Translations under genes and position numbers: made by a program
Notes under the pieces: model-generated
The model's database searches: none
What the model saw: only the letters and a program-made list of their open reading frames with translations
What the model was told of the DNA's origin: nothing
Assembly (NCBI GenBank): GCA_000381605.1
Contig: KB906759.1
Span: 434,001-498,000, forward strand
DNA length: 64,000 nucleotides
Direction of reading: 5' to 3'
DNA from: Acidobacteriaceae bacterium KBS 89
GTDB taxonomy: Bacteria > Acidobacteriota > Terriglobia > Terriglobales > Acidobacteriaceae
Shown: in pieces, positions 34,285 to 42,904 of the stretch
Layout: each line of letters starts with the position of its first letter
Numbering within the stretch: the first letter of the stretch is position 1

Positions 34285-35145
34285 TCACAAATATTTATCG
34301 AGAAGAATCGCAAGCTTTTGCCGCGTCTCGACGGGAATCGCCTTGCGATCCGTCAGAATCGCGTACTTCAGTGCGTCCCCACAGCCACAGGCCTTTTCAA
34401 TCGGCATCTTGGCAACGGCAGAGCGCACCACCTTGCCAGCGTTGTCTGCGTTCTGATGAAGCACAGCAACCACCTGATCTATCGTGACATCGTCGTGCCC
34501 CTCACGCCAGCAATCGTAGTCCGTCACCATCGCCATCGTGGCATAACAGATCTCGGCTTCGCGTGAAAGCTTCGCTTCCTGCAGATTGGTCATGCCGATA
34601 ACGTCTGCTCCCCAACTGCGATAGAGGTTCGACTCCGCACGTGTCGAAAACTGCGGCCCTTCCATGCACACATAGGTCCCACCGCTCTTGCCCACGACTC
34701 CAACGGCGTCACAGGCCTTCTGGAAAACAGAGGCCACAGTCGAGCAGACCGGATCGCCGAAACCCACATGCGCCACAATCCCATCGCCGAAAAGAGTGGA
34801 GACCCTCGCAAATGTTCGATCAATAAACTGGTCCGGCATCACGAAATCTGTCGGCTTGTGCTCCTCTTTGAGTGAGCCGACGGCAGAAACCGAGAGAATC
34901 CGTTCGACCCCCAGCATCTTCATCGCAAAAATATTGGCGCGGAAGTTCAACTCACTTGGCAGGATGCGATGCCCGCGTCCGTGCCGGGCAAGAAAAGCCA
35001 CGTTGCGCCCCTCAAGTTCACCCAAAATGAAGGCGTCGGAAGGGTCGCCAAACGGTGTCGTCACGCGCTCTTCGCGTACATTTGTAAGTCCGGGCATGGC
35101 GTACAGACCACTGCCTCCGATGATACCAATCTCTGCCTTCTTCAA
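34285..35145 (-). CDS. mtnP: S-methyl-5'-thioadenosine phosphorylase
   Basis: 286 aa from TTG 35145 with GGGAGAAGG just upstream. Phosphorolyses methylthioadenosine to adenine and methylthioribose-1-phosphate. Seen: phosphate loop GIIGGSGLYAM, LARHGRGHRILPSELNFRANIFAMKMLGVERILSVSAVGSL, and the substrate segment YVCMEGPQFSTRAESNLYRSWGADVIGMTNLQEAKLSREAEICYATMAMVTDYDCW. It starts 10 bp after the metallopeptidase-like gene. Confidence 0.95.
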   Translation of the reverse strand: MKKAEIGIIGGSGLYAMPGLTNVREERVTTPFGDPSDAFILGELEGRNVAFLARHGRGHRILPSELNFRANIFAMKMLGVERILSVSAVGSLKEEHKPTDFVMPDQFIDRTFARVSTLFGDGIVAHVGFGDPVCSTVASVFQKACDAVGVVGKSGGTYVCMEGPQFSTRAESNLYRSWGADVIGMTNLQEAKLSREAEICYATMAMVTDYDCWREGHDDVTIDQVVAVLHQNADNAGKVVRSAVAKMPIEKACGCGDALKYAILTDRKAIPVETRQKLAILLDKYL

Positions 35146-35155
35146 ACCTTCTCCC

Positions 35156-36748
35156 TTAGCGGACGCCGTCCGATTTTAATCTTGACCCTCTAGAAGTATA
35201 TCGTTCCAGCGCCTTTGCGTTGACAGAGCCAAACGAAGCAAAGACTCGTCCCATCAAGAGCGCAGGCTCTTGCGCCGGTGCACTCGCCTGCCTCATCGGA
35301 CCGGTGCCAGGCTGCACGCTCACGATGTTGTCCCTTAGCTTGCGTGCGAGCGTCAGGTCAAATCCTTCGCCAACAAAAACACCTGTCCCCGTCAGAGAGA
35401 TCAAGACATCGCCTTCGTTGGTCGAGTAGATCTGCTCACCATCGACTTCGTTCTTCTTCTGCTCCACAACATTGGAATATTTCCTGGGGATCTGCGCGGC
35501 GTAGGTGGTCATGAACGAACGTGCCGAATCCCGATTCTTCCATCGCGAGTAGTAGATCAGCCCAAGCGACGCAGTCGAGTCCTTCTCAGCGGGCGTTACC
35601 GCCGATTTACGCTGTGCCGCAAAGTACGCGCCGCCGTTCCAGGCCGGAGACAGCGCGTCCGCCATCTCACGCCCGCCGAATAGCTCGATAAGAATGCGCA
35701 CGTCGAGTTCGCCCATCACGCCAACGTCATACGGTGTGTACTCAGGATCGATCAGCGGATGAATGTCCGGCAATCGGATCATCGGCACCGGAGCGTGCGC
35801 CATGAACGCCGCAGGATGCATGATCTCAAAGCTCGAAGATGGCGGATTGGCCAGCACACCGGCAAAGGCCGCCTCTTTTCCCGCCTTCACAAGGATTGCC
35901 TCCTCAAAACTCAACCCTTCGCTGTAAGGAAATAACAGCGATTCCTGAAGCAACAACGGAGCCCGCGCCATGACGGGCGAACCCGACGTATCGTCCACCT
36001 TGTCCTTCAGCTTGTCCATCAGCTCCGGCGAATCGGCAAGCGTCTTCCCGGTGGGCCGCAGCGTGTAGTCGATAAAAACAGCCATCGCCTGGCCCTCAGC
36101 AACGGCACTCCGGGCCGTGTCGGCCTCATCCACCTGCAGATGGCGATTGTCTTCCTGCACCGTATGCGATACCCCGCTCATGCTGATCGACGACCACTTC
36201 GTCAGGCCGACCTTCTGGTCCTGCAGCGCGTGGGTCAGTTCGTGCGCCAGCACAGGTTTCTGCTCGTCCGGCTGAATCCAGTCCAGCAAATTCACCGTCT
36301 TCGTCTTGTTGTCGTAAAACCCCGCAATCTGCTCCGTCAGCAACGAAAGAAGAAACGGGCGCAGATGAAAATCCCGATCCAGCATGCCAAACTTCTTCAG
36401 CACAATCTCCGAGCGCTCCATCCGCTTCGCGTCTTCGTCCTCGTCGAACTTATCCTTCAGGTAGCGGTTAACCTCATCGCGCGAGATCAGTTTGCGCTTC
36501 ACGCTATGCTCAATCGGCAGCTTGGTATCGCTACTCGCAAAGGTGAGAATGTCATCCACCGACCGAAACAGCTCCTTCGCCTGCTCCTTCGTCATCGGGG
36601 CCTGCGTCGCGGGCGCCGCCGGAGTCTGATCCGTATTCGGCGTCGGCGTCTCACCAGCCCATGCCACGCAAGTGGCGGCCAGCAAAGCCAATCCGGCAAA
36701 CCCCTTTATCAATCTTCCCTCTCCTCCGCAAACCGCTCGCTGCAACAT
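35156..36748 (-). CDS. Exported protein with a metallopeptidase-like HELTH motif
   Basis: 530 aa; GAGAGGG precedes the ATG. Signal peptide (GLALLAATCVAWAGE, about 18-33), then a Thr/Pro/Ala-rich linker. About residue 167 the sequence PVLAHELTHALQDQ gives an HExxH-type zinc site, with YDNKTKTVNLLDW before it. A Glu ligand downstream cannot be assigned with confidence. The remaining 330 residues have no family I recognise, apart from LGLIYYSRWKNRDSARSFMTTYA. Probably periplasmic or secreted. Confidence 0.75.
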   Translation of the reverse strand: MLQRAVCGGEGRLIKGFAGLALLAATCVAWAGETPTPNTDQTPAAPATQAPMTKEQAKELFRSVDDILTFASSDTKLPIEHSVKRKLISRDEVNRYLKDKFDEDEDAKRMERSEIVLKKFGMLDRDFHLRPFLLSLLTEQIAGFYDNKTKTVNLLDWIQPDEQKPVLAHELTHALQDQKVGLTKWSSISMSGVSHTVQEDNRHLQVDEADTARSAVAEGQAMAVFIDYTLRPTGKTLADSPELMDKLKDKVDDTSGSPVMARAPLLLQESLLFPYSEGLSFEEAILVKAGKEAAFAGVLANPPSSSFEIMHPAAFMAHAPVPMIRLPDIHPLIDPEYTPYDVGVMGELDVRILIELFGGREMADALSPAWNGGAYFAAQRKSAVTPAEKDSTASLGLIYYSRWKNRDSARSFMTTYAAQIPRKYSNVVEQKKNEVDGEQIYSTNEGDVLISLTGTGVFVGEGFDLTLARKLRDNIVSVQPGTGPMRQASAPAQEPALLMGRVFASFGSVNAKALERYTSRGSRLKSDGVR

Positions 36749-36793
36749 GACCCTCTCGATCCACCGCTATAATCAAGTGTACGAGAGTTTCTT

Positions 36794-37873
36794 GTGCCGC
36801 CTGCTATGACCCCTCCCGCACAACCCGATATCGCGACCGCGCCGGCGTCCACCTCTGCCTCACAGCTCGCCGCTTTGCTCCAAGGAGTGGGGATCGCCCA
36901 ACTCAACCAAATGGGCTGGATCCGCGTAACCGGGGAGGATCGTGCCCGGTGGCTCAACGGCATGGTCACCAATTCCATCCTCCCGTTAGGCCCTGGCGAG
37001 GGCAACTATAACTTCGTGCTAAGCGTGCAGGGCCGCATCCAGGGCGATGCGACGATCTTCGCCACAACGGAAGCCTTTCTCATGGAAACAGCCCTACCCC
37101 GGGTGCCCGATCTCATCGCCCTCCTCGACCGCTTCATCATCATGGACGACGTGGAGTTAGCCGACACCACAGGCACACAGTCGGGCCTCTTGGTCGCGGG
37201 TCCAAAGTCTGCTTCCCTCCTCGCACAGATCGGCCTTTCGACCGAAAATCTTCCCTCCATCGCGATGCGTACCGTTTCCTGGGCCTCCGCCGATGTCACC
37301 ATCATCCATGCCCACAGCCCTCTGATACCTCGATTCGAGCTCTGGGCTGACGATGCGACCACCACAAAGCTCTTGGAAGCCCTTCAGAACTCCGGCGCAG
37401 CACCCTGCGAACCAGAAAGCCTCGAATGGCTACGTATCCTCGAGGGAACGCCCCTCTACGGCACCGACATACGCGACCGAGAGCTCCCGCAGGAAACCGC
37501 ACAGACCCGCGCTCTCCACTTCGCAAAGGGCTGCTACCTCGGTCAGGAGATCGTCGAGCGCATCCGGTCGCGCGGCAATGTACACCGAACATTCAGTGCA
37601 TTCCGTCTCGAGGGAGATCTACCCCCCGCCGGTACCATGCTTGAAGCAGACGGCAAACCTGTCGGCGAACTCACCAGTGTCGCAGCGATTCCGCTCCCCG
37701 GAGACAGAAGCGCAATCGCGCAGCTTGCACTCGGCTACATCCGTCGCGAGGCGTTGGATCGACACACTACCCTTGTTTACTCGGGCGGAGCCGCCGTCCC
37801 TGTATCACTTCCATTTTCGACCGCTGCACCGTCGTCCGAGTGGCCGACATCTGAATCTTCTGAAAGAGTGTAA
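36794..37873 (+). CDS. ygfZ: Folate-binding protein of the YgfZ/GcvT family
   Basis: 359 aa from GTG 36794; ATG 36806 is an alternative. YgfZ/IBA57-type proteins support maturation and repair of certain iron-sulfur enzymes using tetrahydrofolate. The signature KGCYLGQEIVERIRSRGNVHRTF (K-G-C-Y-x-G-Q-E, about residues 246-268) holds the conserved Cys. The N-terminal half has the GcvT-like fold (WIRVTGEDRARWLNGMVTNSI). First gene of a tight rightward operon with DUF1844, MBL and ribF. Confidence 0.9.
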   Translation: MPPAMTPPAQPDIATAPASTSASQLAALLQGVGIAQLNQMGWIRVTGEDRARWLNGMVTNSILPLGPGEGNYNFVLSVQGRIQGDATIFATTEAFLMETALPRVPDLIALLDRFIIMDDVELADTTGTQSGLLVAGPKSASLLAQIGLSTENLPSIAMRTVSWASADVTIIHAHSPLIPRFELWADDATTTKLLEALQNSGAAPCEPESLEWLRILEGTPLYGTDIRDRELPQETAQTRALHFAKGCYLGQEIVERIRSRGNVHRTFSAFRLEGDLPPAGTMLEADGKPVGELTSVAAIPLPGDRSAIAQLALGYIRREALDRHTTLVYSGGAAVPVSLPFSTAAPSSEWPTSESSERV

Positions 37874-37875
37874 TC

Positions 37876-38511
37876 ATGCCCGAGCAAAACAAGCCCTTCG
37901 TCGTTACCGATCGCCGGAAGTTCACCATGGACGGCGAGTTGCGCCCTGACGCCGATCCTTCCCCGGAGAGGGAAGAGCGTGCAGCAACCCCCGCTGCACC
38001 CGTAGCCGCAACGCCCGAGCCGCCCACGGCGGCCGCACCCGCGCCAGAAACCCCGTCGGAGCCGGCACTGCCACCCGGACCTACCGCCGAAGAGACCGAT
38101 CAGGCTCGCCGCGCCTACGAGATGACCGCCGACCGCCTCGACACTGCGATTCGCTCCGCTAATCCAGGCATGGACCACCCGCCGGCCATGAGCTTCGACC
38201 AGCTCGTCCAGTCCATTTACATGACGGCCATGATGCAGCTGGGCGCCGCAACCCACGAGGGTCAGCAGCCTCAGGTCGACATCCTCGGCTCCCGCCAGAG
38301 CATCGACATGCTCGCCGTCCTCTCCGAAAAGACCAAAGGCAATCTGTCCCCCGAAGAAAACCGCCTGCTCGATAGCGCACTCTTCGAGCTGCGCATGGCC
38401 TTCCTCGAGATCACGCAGGCCCTGGCGCGTTCTGCCGCAGCCAAAGCGCCCGGCGCCGGCCGTCCAGGCCCCGGCGGTCCAGGCCCCGGCGGTCCGAGTA
38501 TCGTGCGCTAA
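37876..38511 (+). CDS. DUF1844 protein with Pro/Ala-rich N-terminus
   Basis: 211 aa. N-terminal KPFVVTDRRKFTMDGELRPD is conserved in the family. A Pro/Ala/Glu-rich disordered stretch (about 30-75) follows, then the DUF1844 core MSFDQLVQSIYMTAMMQLGA...VDILGSRQSIDMLAVLSEKTKGNLSPEENRLLDSALFELRMAFLEI, and a Gly/Pro-rich tail. Function unknown. Starts 2 bp after ygfZ and ends 3 bp before the MBL gene. Confidence 0.88.
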   Translation: MPEQNKPFVVTDRRKFTMDGELRPDADPSPEREERAATPAAPVAATPEPPTAAAPAPETPSEPALPPGPTAEETDQARRAYEMTADRLDTAIRSANPGMDHPPAMSFDQLVQSIYMTAMMQLGAATHEGQQPQVDILGSRQSIDMLAVLSEKTKGNLSPEENRLLDSALFELRMAFLEITQALARSAAAKAPGAGRPGPGGPGPGGPSIVR

Positions 38512-38514
38512 ACG

Positions 38515-39300
38515 ATGGAAGCGACCCTCACTTTTCTCGGCACCGGCACCTCGATGGGTGTACCGACGCTGGGCTGTGACTGTGCCGTCTGCACCTCCAC
38601 CGACCCCCACAACCGGCGCACCCGCCCGTCCATCCGTCTGGCCTACAACGACCGCACCGTGCTCATCGATACAGGACCGGACTTTCACGCGCAGGCCCTG
38701 CGCGAAGGAGTCCGCCGCGTCGACGCCGTCCTCTACACCCACGGCCACGCCGACCACGTCATGGGTTTCGACGATCTTCGTCCCTTGAGCTTTCACGGCA
38801 ACGGCGCCCTTCCCGTCTACGCCGACGACACAACAGCGGACAATCTCGAACGCATCTTCGAGTACACCTTCCGCAAGAAAGACCGTTACCCAACCAGCGC
38901 CCGCGTTCAGATCCATCGCATCGATCCCACGCCCGGCGCCGGAATCGATCTGTTTGGCGCATGCTTCCAACGCATTCCCGTAACCCACGGTCCGCAGGAG
39001 ATCACCGGCTATCGCTTCGGCCGCGCCGCATACCTCACCGACATGAGCGATATTCCCGAGGTAAGCGTGCCTCTCCTTGAAGACCTCGACCTCCTGGTCA
39101 TCGACGCTCTTCGTTACGAGCCTCACCCCAGTCATTCGCACATCGAAAACTCACTCGCAATCGTCGACCGGCTGAAGCCCCGACGCGCCCTCTTCACGCA
39201 CATGAGCCACGATGTCGACCACGACGCCACCAACGCCGCACTTCCCCCGTATGTCCGTCTCGCCTACGACGGCCTGCAGACAACATTCGAGATCGCCTGA
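38515..39300 (+). CDS. MBL-fold metallohydrolase (PhnP-like)
   Basis: 261 aa. Metallo-beta-lactamase fold with the metal motif THGHADHVMGFDDLRPL (HxHxDH), later His in VTHGPQEI, Asp in TDMSDIP and the terminal FTHMSHDVDH. The N-terminal LGTGTSMGVPTLGCDCAVC with paired Cys is typical of the PhnP-like group, which hydrolyses cyclic phosphodiesters such as 5-phosphoribosyl 1,2-cyclic phosphate. Substrate here not certain. Its stop overlaps the ribF start (TGATG). Confidence 0.9.
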   Translation: MEATLTFLGTGTSMGVPTLGCDCAVCTSTDPHNRRTRPSIRLAYNDRTVLIDTGPDFHAQALREGVRRVDAVLYTHGHADHVMGFDDLRPLSFHGNGALPVYADDTTADNLERIFEYTFRKKDRYPTSARVQIHRIDPTPGAGIDLFGACFQRIPVTHGPQEITGYRFGRAAYLTDMSDIPEVSVPLLEDLDLLVIDALRYEPHPSHSHIENSLAIVDRLKPRRALFTHMSHDVDHDATNAALPPYVRLAYDGLQTTFEIA

Positions 39301-40301
39301 TGCAGATACTTCGACAACTCGCGGAGGTGCCCGCAGACTTCGGCCCCACAATCGCCACCATCGGCAACTTCGATGGCGTGCATCGCGGCCACCAGTGGGT
39401 TATCGCCGAAGTTGTCGCCCGAGCCCGCTCGCTTGGCATCAAGTCCGTCGCAATCACCTTTGACCCGCATCCTGCGCGGGTTCTCCGCCCTGAATCTAGC
39501 CAGCCGCTCATCACCCCACTCGACGAAAAACTGGAACTGCTCGCCGCAACCGGCATCGACGCCGTTCTGATCCTGCCCTTCACCGAAGAGTTCTCGCGAA
39601 TGTCGGCCCGCAGCTTCGCCACAGACGTGCTGCAACGCGTCCTGCATGTAACCGAACTGCATGAAGGCGAAAACTTTCACTTCGGCTATCAGGCCAAAGC
39701 AGGCATCGACAGTCTCGAGATGCTCGGCCGCGAACTCGGCTTCGGCGTCCGCGTCTACACCCCCCAAACCATACGGGGCAGCGCCATCTCTTCCAGCACG
39801 ATACGGCAGTTGATTGCGAAGGGCGACGTCAGCCACGTCCGCGCTCTGTTGGGTCGAAGCTTCGCAATCTTGAGTACGCCAGCCTCGGGACGAGGCTACG
39901 GCACACGCTATACGGTCCCAACAATCAATCTCGCCCCATACGCCGAACTGCTCCCTGCAAACGGCGTCTACATCACCACGCTCACGGTTCGCACAGGCTC
40001 ATCCACTGAAACATTCGACGCCGTCACCAACGTCGGCAATCGCCCCACCTTCGGCGCCGATTCCTTCACCGTCGAATCCCACCTGCTGAACTTCCATCCC
40101 ATCGCACTCGAGGAACAAACCCCGTTGACGCTCACGTTTCTTCGGCGACTCCGCCCTGAGATGCGTTGGCCAAATCCGGAGGCCCTGCGAGAACAGATCG
40201 GCCGCGATGTCGCCACAGCAAAACGCTACTTCAGTCTATGTCGGGCGGTGGCGTCGCAACCCCGGTCCGTTCGTCCTCAGCCTGCTTCGCTGGCCCGCTA
40301 G
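39300..40301 (+). CDS. ribF: Bifunctional riboflavin kinase/FAD synthetase
   Basis: 333 aa. N-terminal FMN adenylyltransferase domain (about 1-185) with IGNFDGVHRGHQWVI (nucleotidyltransferase HxGH-type site) and SSSTIRQLIAKGDV. C-terminal riboflavin kinase domain (about 190-310) with GRGYGTRYTVPTINLAPY and NVGNRPTFG. Converts riboflavin to FMN and FAD. The last 71 bp overlap the 3' end of the PBP gene on the opposite strand, and the last 25 or so residues are a poorly conserved tail. Confidence 0.95.
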   Translation: MQILRQLAEVPADFGPTIATIGNFDGVHRGHQWVIAEVVARARSLGIKSVAITFDPHPARVLRPESSQPLITPLDEKLELLAATGIDAVLILPFTEEFSRMSARSFATDVLQRVLHVTELHEGENFHFGYQAKAGIDSLEMLGRELGFGVRVYTPQTIRGSAISSSTIRQLIAKGDVSHVRALLGRSFAILSTPASGRGYGTRYTVPTINLAPYAELLPANGVYITTLTVRTGSSTETFDAVTNVGNRPTFGADSFTVESHLLNFHPIALEEQTPLTLTFLRRLRPEMRWPNPEALREQIGRDVATAKRYFSLCRAVASQPRSVRPQPASLAR

Positions 40302-42840
40302 TCGCCTGCACCGGGCTCGCCGAAGCTGGCTTGACCGGTACAGCCGCATGAGGTCCGCCCGGACCAAGCGGCTTCTCTTGCCCAGCGCCAGGACCCGGAA
40401 CAGGAGCAGCCACAGGAGCCGACGGAACCGGCACAACCGGGCTTGCAGGAACCGTACCCGCAGGAGGAGCGCTTGCAGGAGCAGCAGACCGCTTCGGCAC
40501 CTCCCCCGCGCCCTCAGGCGCATCAGGATCAGCCTCCTCCGGCTTCGCAGACGGTTGAGCAGCAGGCTTGGCGATATCCGCCGGACTCAAAGGCACATCC
40601 AGCTTCTTCTGCGGAGCACCCGCGGTGACGAACGCCTCATTCGGCTTGCTCGCAATCGCGGCCCGCATGAAATCCATCCACATCGGTAGCGCCGCGCGAG
40701 CGCCCGTCTCCTTCTCTCCCAGCGTCTGCCGGTCGTCGTAGCCAATCCACGTGCCACAGGTAACCGACGGCGAAAACCCAATGAACCAAGCATCGGTATA
40801 GTCGTTCGTGGTCCCTGTCTTGCCGCCCAGAGGATGCTTCAACTGTGAAGCCGCCGCGCCCGTACCATGCTGGACCACAGCCTGCAGGAACTGCATCATC
40901 GTTCGCGCAGTAGCGACAGAGATGATCTCCGAAACCTGGCTCGACCCCTCATCCAGCGGCAACCCATCCGCCTGGGTCACCTTGCGAATATAACGCGGCT
41001 CAATCCGAATCCCGTCATTCGGAAACACACTGAAGCCGCTCACCTGCTCAGCTAGCGTAATGTCTGCTGCCCCGATCGCCACCGGCAGAACCATCGGAAG
41101 ATTGCTCGTGATCCCAAACCGCTTCGCCGTCTCAATTACCTTGCCAATGCCATAACGTGCCGCCAGCTTCAGCGCCGGAATGTTTCTCGATTCCGCAAAC
41201 GCTTCCAGCAGCGTCATCGCCCCTTTGTAGTTCGGCTCGTAGTTGTGCGGCGTATAGGGACCGCTGGCTGACGGAAACGTAACCGGCCCATCCACGATGA
41301 TATCGGTAGGCTTCGCCCCCGCCTCGACCGCGGTGGTATACACATACGGTTTGAACGACGACCCAACCTGACGCTGCGCCTGCGTAGCGCGATTGAACTG
41401 CGACAACGCAAAGTCGCGCCCGCCGACCATCGCCAGCACCTCGCCGCTCGCATTATCCACGGCCATCATAGACGCCTGTGCACCCGAGTCCTGCTGCAGC
41501 GAAGCTCGCAGCGTCCCATCCGGCAAGCTTCCCTCAACCCTCACATAAACAACATCGCCCGTACGTAGAAAGCTGTCGCCGTCTACGTTCTGCGTCCACT
41601 TCCAATCCTCCGGCGTCAGAACAACCTGCCGCGAAGCACCAATCTTGACGTCGACCTTCTTCCCAGCCGCCGACGTCACCAGCCCATGAACATAACTTCC
41701 CTTCTCCAGCGGCTGAACCCAATCGGGATGCCGGTAGCTCTCAAGCGCTATTCCCTCAAGCACCACATTCGGAAGCCTTCCCTTCCATCCGTGTCGCCGC
41801 TCGTATGCTGCCGTGCCCTCCAGGATCGCCTTGTTAGCCACAACTTGCAGATCGAGATCAAGTGTCGTGTACACGCGTAGGCCCGCCCCATGGACCTGCT
41901 CCGCACCGTACTGTCTCTCCAACTGCCGCCGCACCTCTTCCACAAAATACGGGGCAACGCTGTTGGGCGGCGCCAGCAAGTGCAACCCAAGCGGTGAGTC
42001 CTTCGCGGCATTCGCTTGTTGCAGTGTGATCTTGCCGTCCTCCAGCATCTCGTTCAACACAAGATTGCGCCGCTTCAGCGCCCGCTCCGGATACTTCAGA
42101 GGAGAATAGGCCTCCGGCCCCTTGGGCAACGCCGCCAGCAAAGCCGCCTCGGGCAACGTCAGGTCCCGCACCGACTTGCTGAAATAAAACTCAGACCCCG
42201 CCTCAAACCCATACGTGCCACGCCCCAGGTAAATCTGGTTCGCGTATAACTCGAAGATCTGTTCTTTGGTAAATCGTCTCTCGATCTGTACCGAAAGAAA
42301 AACCTCCTGGATCTTGCGCCCATAGCTCTTCTCCGACGAGAGAAACAGGTTTCGCGCCAGTTGCATCGTCAGCGTAGAAGCTCCCTGGGCACGCCCCGAC
42401 GCATGCAGGTCTCGGTACGCCGCACCAACGGCCCGCACCAGGTTCACCCCCCAGTTGCGCTCAAAACTCTTGTCCTCAATCGAAATAATCGCCTGCCGCA
42501 ACACCGGAGGAAACTCCGCATAGGGCAGTACCACGCGACGCTCCAGCGCAAACGAGCCAAAGACCTTCCCATGCACGTCGAGCAGCTCAGTTGTGGTGTT
42601 GGGGTGGTACCGCGCCAAATCATCCATCTGCGGAAGGTCGATGGAATAAACCAGCATCAACCCGCAAAGAGACCCAAACACGGCCGACAAGCCCAGCAGC
42701 GCAAAAAACGTCACCCGCCGTGCAATACGGCGGCTTGGATAGTCTGGACCGTTCAGCGTCGCGCGGCGAAGAATTCGTCTCCACCGGGGAATGTCTTCAA
42801 CCTCAACCGACCGGTTTTCGCGTGTGTATAGGCTCTGCAC
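40231..42840 (-). CDS. Class A penicillin-binding protein (PBP1A-type)
   Basis: 869 aa from GTG 42840 with AAAGGG upstream. Cytosolic tail, membrane helix (about 47-70), transglycosylase GT51 domain with IEDKSFERNWGVNLVRA and GASTLTMQLARNLFLS, and transpeptidase domain with SSFKPYVY (SxxK), SRN and KTGTTNDYTDAWF (KTG). It polymerises and cross-links murein. The last about 100 residues are Pro/Ala/Gly-rich and probably disordered. The tail overlaps ribF. The S41-like gene lies 64 bp upstream on the same strand. Confidence 0.95.
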   Translation of the reverse strand: MQSLYTRENRSVEVEDIPRWRRILRRATLNGPDYPSRRIARRVTFFALLGLSAVFGSLCGLMLVYSIDLPQMDDLARYHPNTTTELLDVHGKVFGSFALERRVVLPYAEFPPVLRQAIISIEDKSFERNWGVNLVRAVGAAYRDLHASGRAQGASTLTMQLARNLFLSSEKSYGRKIQEVFLSVQIERRFTKEQIFELYANQIYLGRGTYGFEAGSEFYFSKSVRDLTLPEAALLAALPKGPEAYSPLKYPERALKRRNLVLNEMLEDGKITLQQANAAKDSPLGLHLLAPPNSVAPYFVEEVRRQLERQYGAEQVHGAGLRVYTTLDLDLQVVANKAILEGTAAYERRHGWKGRLPNVVLEGIALESYRHPDWVQPLEKGSYVHGLVTSAAGKKVDVKIGASRQVVLTPEDWKWTQNVDGDSFLRTGDVVYVRVEGSLPDGTLRASLQQDSGAQASMMAVDNASGEVLAMVGGRDFALSQFNRATQAQRQVGSSFKPYVYTTAVEAGAKPTDIIVDGPVTFPSASGPYTPHNYEPNYKGAMTLLEAFAESRNIPALKLAARYGIGKVIETAKRFGITSNLPMVLPVAIGAADITLAEQVSGFSVFPNDGIRIEPRYIRKVTQADGLPLDEGSSQVSEIISVATARTMMQFLQAVVQHGTGAAASQLKHPLGGKTGTTNDYTDAWFIGFSPSVTCGTWIGYDDRQTLGEKETGARAALPMWMDFMRAAIASKPNEAFVTAGAPQKKLDVPLSPADIAKPAAQPSAKPEEADPDAPEGAGEVPKRSAAPASAPPAGTVPASPVVPVPSAPVAAPVPGPGAGQEKPLGPGGPHAAVPVKPASASPVQATSGPAKQAEDERTGVATPPPDID

Positions 42841-42904
42841 GGCCCTTTCACGATAGCACGGACACCTACCGTTTCAGGGCCTCAATGCAGCGTAAGGAAT
42901 ATCG

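Noticed and set aside
37777..39141. 454-aa open frame on the minus strand
   Set aside because: Antisense of the well-supported DUF1844 and MBL genes; Gly/Val/Asp-rich shadow.
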